Shown: piece after piece, positions 6,014 to 9,846 of the stretch
How positions within the stretch are numbered: position 1 is the stretch's first letter
How the letters are laid out: every line of letters starts with the position of its first letter
Assembly (NCBI GenBank): GCA_947598345.1
Contig: CANQFF010000038.1
Coordinates: 1 to 9,846, forward strand
DNA length: 9,846 nt
DNA from: an uncultured Bacilli bacterium
Lineage (GTDB): Bacteria > Bacillota_I > Bacilli_A > RF39 > UBA660
Reading direction: 5' to 3'
Made by a program: the position numbers and the translations under genes
The notes under the pieces: model-generated
Told to the model about the DNA's origin: nothing
Databases searched by the model: none
The model's input: only the letters and a program-made list of their open reading frames with translations

Positions 6014-8437
6014 TTATTCTTCACGAAGCTCTGCGCCACATTTTTTATTTAATGTTTTAATTATTGATGTCATAACCTCATTTATCTGATCTGATGTCAT
6101 AGTACTTTCATCATTACCTATTTTTACTCTTAGCATAATAGACTTTTTGCCTTCTGGTATTTGATTTCCTTTATATTCTTCTTTAAATTCAAGCTCTCTT
6201 ACTTTGGATTTTATCGCATTTGATATTTCACACCAAGTAACATTATTATCAACTAAAATAGATAAATCTTTTTCTACTAAAGGAAGTTGTGGTAAAGGTG
6301 AAAACTCATTTGTTCTAGATGAAAATGGTATAAACTTATCTATATTAAATTCAAACATTGCAACATTAGTTCTCTTTATTTTAGAATCTAACATTGTAGC
6401 TGCTGATAACAATCCAATAGAACCTACCATTTCATTTTCACACATAACATTTAAATAAGCGTTCCCATCTGCCCATGTTGGTTTTTCTACACTTTCAAAT
6501 GATAATTGATTTATATGACAATACCTTGACATTGATTCTACTATACCTTTTACTTCATAAAAAATTTTTTTAGCATCCTTATTTACAATGCATCCTGTTA
6601 AATATTTTTTATGAATAGGAAGTGTTTCATCTTGTGTAGATTCATGGTACTCCCCTTTTTCAACAACTTGAGCTAATTCAAACATTTTAAAATTATCATA
6701 ATATCTCAAATTTTTAGATATTGCCTCTAACATACCTGGAACCAATGAACTTCTAAGTATAGCTAACTCCGGAGCAGGTGGTGTAGCTAATTTAACAGAA
6801 TTTGAAGTATCTATTCTTGCAGCATTTATATACTTAATATCTACCCAAGGATATGTGTAAATTTCATTAAAACCACATCTGAATGCTAAATACTCTCTTA
6901 ATCTTCTTTCTAATAAAATATTATTTTGTCTTACTGCATGTTCAACTTTAATAGTTAATGGAGTTGGCTCAAAACTTTGATAACTTAGTAATCTTGCTAT
7001 ATCTCCCATAACATCATCTTTAAGTGATACATCACCAGTAGACCTCCATACTGGTACAATCACATGGTAAATATCATTTTTGTATTCGACATCATAACCA
7101 AGTGATGTAAGTATTTTAAAGACAACATCTTTAGGCAAAACTTTACCCAATCTTACATCTAAAAATTCTTTTGGAACATCGATTACTGCTCTTTGTGTTT
7201 TAATTGGATATTCCTCGCCATATGCAACTAATTTACTTTCTTCAAAAAATTCTTTTATAAGTGAAAGTGCCATAGAAATTCCCAAATCAACTCTATCAGT
7301 ATCTATATTTTTCTCATATCTTATAGATGCATCTGTTTTTTCATCAAATCTTTTTCCTGTCTTTCTTATAGTACTAGCAGTGAAATTAGCAATTTCTAAA
7401 ACTATACCTGTTGTTTCTGGAAGTATAGAATCCTTTTTACCTCCACGAATTCCAGCAAGTGCCATAGCATCATTTATGTCACTTATGACTAAATCATCTT
7501 CTGTAAGATCAATAGTATTATTGTCTAACAATAATAGTTTTTCATCTTTCTTAGCATTTCTAACAATTATTTTTTCTCCATTTACATGAGTCCTGTCAAA
7601 AGCATGTAAAGGTTGACCTACAGCTAACATAACATAATTTGTAATATCAACTATGGCATTAATAGGTCTCATACCACAATTTACAATTAAAGCTTTCATC
7701 CACATTGGAGACTCTTTTTCGTATACATTTTCTATTTCTATACCAACATATCTATTACATTTTTGTGGCTCTTTTATTTCTATATTATACTTAGGTAAAT
7801 TAGGATCTATTTTAACTTTAGGTAATTCCTTTAATGGTACATCATATATTGCAGACAATTCTCTTGCAATCCCATAATGTCCCCATAAATCAGGTCTATT
7901 TGTTAAAGATTTATTATCTATCTCAAGTACAGTATCATCCATACAAATAATTTCTGAAATATTTTGACCTGGTTTACAATCAACATCTTTAAGATCAACT
8001 ATTTCGTATTCATTTTTTGGTGGAAAAAAATTATCTAAATATACTTCAGTTGCGCCACATATCATTCCATAAGAAAGTTCACCTCTCATTTTTGTTTTTT
8101 CAATTTTAACTGGTTCACCTTCACCATGCCATACAACTTCAGCACCTGGTTTTGATACAACAACCATTTCACCTTCATAAAGATTAGATCCACCACATAC
8201 TATCTGTACTGGTTCTTTTTCGCCTATATCAGTTATACATATTTTTAATTTATCTGCATTTGGATGGTTACGAATTTCTAGAATCTTTCCTACTACTATA
8301 TCGTGATATTTTCTACTTGTATCTTCGACAGATTCAACTTCTACAGTTCTTAATGTTAAATCATAAGCTATTTGCTTTGGAGTTAATTCTTTTGGTAAGT
8401 CTACATATTTTTTTATCCAATTTAATGATACTCTCAT
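6014..8437 (-). CDS. pheT: Phenylalanyl-tRNA synthetase, beta subunit
   Basis: This is the 807-residue partner of PheS. The (alpha-beta)2 enzyme charges tRNA-Phe with phenylalanine in the cytosol. The domain order is normal. An N-terminal segment starting MRVSLNWIKKYVDL is followed by an EMAP-type tRNA-binding OB fold at about 42-155 (HPNADKLKIC at 58-67). Next come the B3/B4 editing domain at about 210-390 (GQPLHAFD at 274-281, LAGIRGG at 327-333), the B5 domain at about 415-485, and a catalytic-like core at about 500-700 with EIYTYPW and AILRSSLVPGML. An anticodon-binding FDX-ACB domain lies at about 713-805 (LPLVEKDLSILVD). The length is full. The linker reads NRPDLWGHYGIARE (180-193), unlike the NRPD-x-LS form I associate with Bacillus. 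It starts 13 nt after pheS, with an AGGAG site beginning at the pheS stop, so the two are co-expressed and both under the upstream T-box. Confidence 0.97.
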   Translation of the reverse strand: MRVSLNWIKKYVDLPKELTPKQIAYDLTLRTVEVESVEDTSRKYHDIVVGKILEIRNHPNADKLKICITDIGEKEPVQIVCGGSNLYEGEMVVVSKPGAEVVWHGEGEPVKIEKTKMRGELSYGMICGATEVYLDNFFPPKNEYEIVDLKDVDCKPGQNISEIICMDDTVLEIDNKSLTNRPDLWGHYGIARELSAIYDVPLKELPKVKIDPNLPKYNIEIKEPQKCNRYVGIEIENVYEKESPMWMKALIVNCGMRPINAIVDITNYVMLAVGQPLHAFDRTHVNGEKIIVRNAKKDEKLLLLDNNTIDLTEDDLVISDINDAMALAGIRGGKKDSILPETTGIVLEIANFTASTIRKTGKRFDEKTDASIRYEKNIDTDRVDLGISMALSLIKEFFEESKLVAYGEEYPIKTQRAVIDVPKEFLDVRLGKVLPKDVVFKILTSLGYDVEYKNDIYHVIVPVWRSTGDVSLKDDVMGDIARLLSYQSFEPTPLTIKVEHAVRQNNILLERRLREYLAFRCGFNEIYTYPWVDIKYINAARIDTSNSVKLATPPAPELAILRSSLVPGMLEAISKNLRYYDNFKMFELAQVVEKGEYHESTQDETLPIHKKYLTGCIVNKDAKKIFYEVKGIVESMSRYCHINQLSFESVEKPTWADGNAYLNVMCENEMVGSIGLLSAATMLDSKIKRTNVAMFEFNIDKFIPFSSRTNEFSPLPQLPLVEKDLSILVDNNVTWCEISNAIKSKVRELEFKEEYKGNQIPEGKKSIMLRVKIGNDESTMTSDQINEVMTSIIKTLNKKCGAELREE

Positions 8438-8450
8438 ATATGTCTCCTCT

Positions 8451-9488
8451 CTATTTAAATTGACTTAAAAATCTTAAATCAGCACTATGGAATAATCGTA
8501 TATCATCAACTCCATAACGCATCATTACAAGTCTTTCTAAACCTATATTAATATAAAAACCTGTCCATTCATCTGGATCAAGTCCAGCAGATTTAAGTAC
8601 ATTTGGGTGTATTACACCTCCTGGCATTATTTCTAACCAACCATTATGTTTGCAAACTTTACATCCTTTTCCACCGCAAACTAGACATTCCATGTCTATT
8701 TCATAACCTGGTTCAACAAAAGGGAAAAATCCTTCACGCATGCGAACTTTTATTTCTCTCCCAAAAACTTTTTCCAATATAGTTTGTATCATAACCATTC
8801 CTGATGAAAATGATATATTTTTATCCACTATTAAAGCTTCATATTGAAAAAATGCTCTTTCATGACCTGAATCTACATCTTCGTTTCTATAAACTCTACC
8901 TGGATATACAAATCTCGCAGGAGCACCATGTTTTAACAAATATCTAACTGACGCACCTGTTAAATGTGGTCTAAGGCATAATCTTTCATTTGCTGATTTA
9001 TTTTCCGTTCCCTCTATCCAATATGTATCCATCATTTGTCTTGCAGGATGATCAGGTGCGAAATTTAAATTATCAAAAACAAATTTTTCACTACTGATAT
9101 CATCTTCGCTAAATACTTCAAAACCAAGTGATGAAAATGCATCGTTCAAATCATAACACATTTGAGTTACTGGATGAAGAGATCCATCATTAACTTTAGT
9201 ACCAGGCAAAGTAAGATCGATTGGTTCATCTAATACACTTTTTGATGATATAAGTTGTTCTTCTTTTGAAGATAGTTTATCAGCAAAAATATTTTTTATT
9301 TCAGTAGTTTGCATACCTACTTCTTTTCTCATTTCAGGAGATAAACTTCCTAAAGATTTTAATACCTCACTTAATTCACTTTTTTTACCAGTAAGATCTT
9401 TGCGAATTTCTTGCAATTCTTCAATACTACTAGCACTTTCAATTTTTTTTAATCCAGTATTACGGATTTCCTCTAGTTTTTCTTTCAT
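8451..9488 (-). CDS. pheS: Phenylalanyl-tRNA synthetase, alpha subunit
   Basis: This is the catalytic alpha subunit, 345 residues, of normal length. Residues 1-85 form the N-terminal coiled coil that binds tRNA. The class II core follows: DHPARQMMDTYW (146-157) at motif 1, FVYPGRVYRNEDVDSGHERAF (193-213) with FQYE at motif 2, and GLERLVMMRYGVDDIR (316-331) at motif 3. Four cysteines (268, 271, 276, 279) in CLVCGGKGCKVC form a zinc-knuckle-like loop that is common in Bacillota PheS. Before motif 3 the sequence is GFYINIG, where most bacterial PheS have GFAFGMG; this strip lines the phenylalanine pocket. ATG 9488 has an AAAGGAA ribosome site about 7 nt upstream. It is the first gene of pheST and follows the T-box terminator directly. 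Confidence 0.97.
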   Translation of the reverse strand: MKEKLEEIRNTGLKKIESASSIEELQEIRKDLTGKKSELSEVLKSLGSLSPEMRKEVGMQTTEIKNIFADKLSSKEEQLISSKSVLDEPIDLTLPGTKVNDGSLHPVTQMCYDLNDAFSSLGFEVFSEDDISSEKFVFDNLNFAPDHPARQMMDTYWIEGTENKSANERLCLRPHLTGASVRYLLKHGAPARFVYPGRVYRNEDVDSGHERAFFQYEALIVDKNISFSSGMVMIQTILEKVFGREIKVRMREGFFPFVEPGYEIDMECLVCGGKGCKVCKHNGWLEIMPGGVIHPNVLKSAGLDPDEWTGFYINIGLERLVMMRYGVDDIRLFHSADLRFLSQFK

Positions 9489-9498
9489 ACAAATTTCC

Positions 9499-9722
9499 TT
9501 TCTTTAAATAAAAAAAGCAATCATCCATAAAGGACGAATTGCTCGTGGTACCACCTTTTTTTATAGTAATAATACTACCTTTATAGATTAACGCTCATAC
9601 ACGATTGACTCCATTATTGAAATTCATTAATTGCCTTATCCATTATAGCTCTCAGTCGACGGCTACAAATCCCTGTATGGTGTTTCAATTAACTACTATA
9701 TAACTTCCATGTCAATAAACTA
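9499..9722 (-). promoter_or_regulatory. T-box riboswitch leader of pheST (Phe type)
   Basis: The leader RNA senses uncharged tRNA-Phe. On the minus strand, TTGAC (9711-9715) pairs with GTCAA (9605-9609) at the base of Stem I. GTTAT/ATAAT and GTTAATTG/CAATTAAT flank the specifier loop, which has the loop-E halves AGTA and GAA. The specifier is TTC (9619-9621) followed by A, a phenylalanine codon. TAGC/GCTA closes the distal part. A small TAGTA/TACTA hairpin (9564-9577) fits Stem III. The T-box sequence AAGGTGGTACCACG (9544-9557) has the UGGU bulge that pairs with the ACCA end of tRNA-Phe, and AAAGG can pair with CCTTT to form the antiterminator. Uncharged tRNA-Phe should stabilise the antiterminator and allow pheST transcription. 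Confidence 0.93.
9516..9543 (-). terminator. T-box-controlled terminator
   Basis: In RNA sense, AGCAAT plus CGTCC pairs with GGATG plus ATTGCT, with one bulged U and a short loop, followed by seven U. The CGTCC strand is also needed for the antiterminator, so the two folds exclude each other, as expected for a T-box switch. Confidence 0.9.
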
Positions 9723-9728
9723 CTACAT

Positions 9729-9757
9729 AGTATATTACAATTTTTTACTTTTGTCAA
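9729..9757 (-). promoter_or_regulatory. Promoter of pheST
   Basis: A perfect -35 TTGACA (9752-9757), a 17-nt spacer and a -10 TATACT (9729-9734) give a near-consensus sigma-A promoter. The predicted start of transcription is about 9722, just before Stem I of the T-box. Confidence 0.88.
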
Positions 9758-9846
9758 ACACTTATTCAATGAATATTTTCGTTTGTACCTATTTTCAACA
9801 AAAATTTATCAAAAAATTAATATTAAATATAGTATATTTATATTTA

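Noticed and set aside
6204..8463. Several plus-strand open frames within pheT
   Set aside because: They are antisense to a complete, motif-rich pheT.
1..9846. CRISPR array, tandem repeats, insertion sequence or tRNA gene
   Set aside because: No regularly spaced repeats, transposase motifs, terminal inverted repeats or cloverleaf sequences were seen on either strand.
9758..9846. Plus-strand promoter for a gene beyond the right edge
   Set aside because: Only poor hexamer matches in very AT-rich DNA; nothing supports a call.

Overview
The window is AT-rich and reads as chromosomal DNA of a low-GC Bacillota bacterium (Bacilli or Mollicutes-like, possibly a gut lineage). Shine-Dalgarno sites are strong (AAGGAGG, AGGAGG, GGTGAT). 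Promoters match the TTGACA/TATAAT type. A T-box riboswitch controls pheST, and there is a remnant of a peptidoglycan amidase. TGA is used as a stop and tryptophan is coded by TGG, so the Mycoplasma code does not apply. The exact taxon cannot be read from the window.

The right part (6014-9757) is housekeeping. Reading leftwards on the minus strand, there is a near-consensus promoter (9729-9757), a phenylalanine-type T-box leader with its terminator (9499-9722), then pheS (8451-9488) and pheT (6014-8437). These two genes make the two subunits of phenylalanyl-tRNA synthetase. A hairpin at 5961-5993 separates pheT from the convergent gene to its left. The last 89 bases (9758-9846) are AT-rich and I see nothing in them.

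The middle part (2561-5944) looks like one compact accessory module. A small XRE-type regulator (5675-5944, plus) is divergent from a tightly spaced four-gene minus-strand unit. In order of transcription, that unit is a minimal protein-kinase-like protein, a two-helix membrane protein, a three-helix membrane protein with a cysteine-containing tail, and a CPBP-family (CAAX protease/Abi) membrane metalloprotease with an unusual C-terminal extension of about 180 residues. Three of the ribosome sites overlap or lie just after the previous stop. A hairpin at 2561-2583 closes the unit. The shared divergent promoter region carries a perfect 12-bp palindrome and a repeated 10-bp motif, both candidate operators. 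The combination suggests envelope-stress, bacteriocin-immunity or defence function, but that is inference. I do not recognise it as a named system.

The left part (1-2500) holds unrelated single genes, all on the minus strand: an uncharacterised 524-residue protein (833-2407), a broken N-acetylmuramoyl-L-alanine amidase (426-713), and the N-terminal part of a macrodomain protein that runs off the left edge (1-313). The gap at 714-832 shows nothing clear. No tRNA, rRNA, CRISPR array, insertion sequence or transposase was seen.
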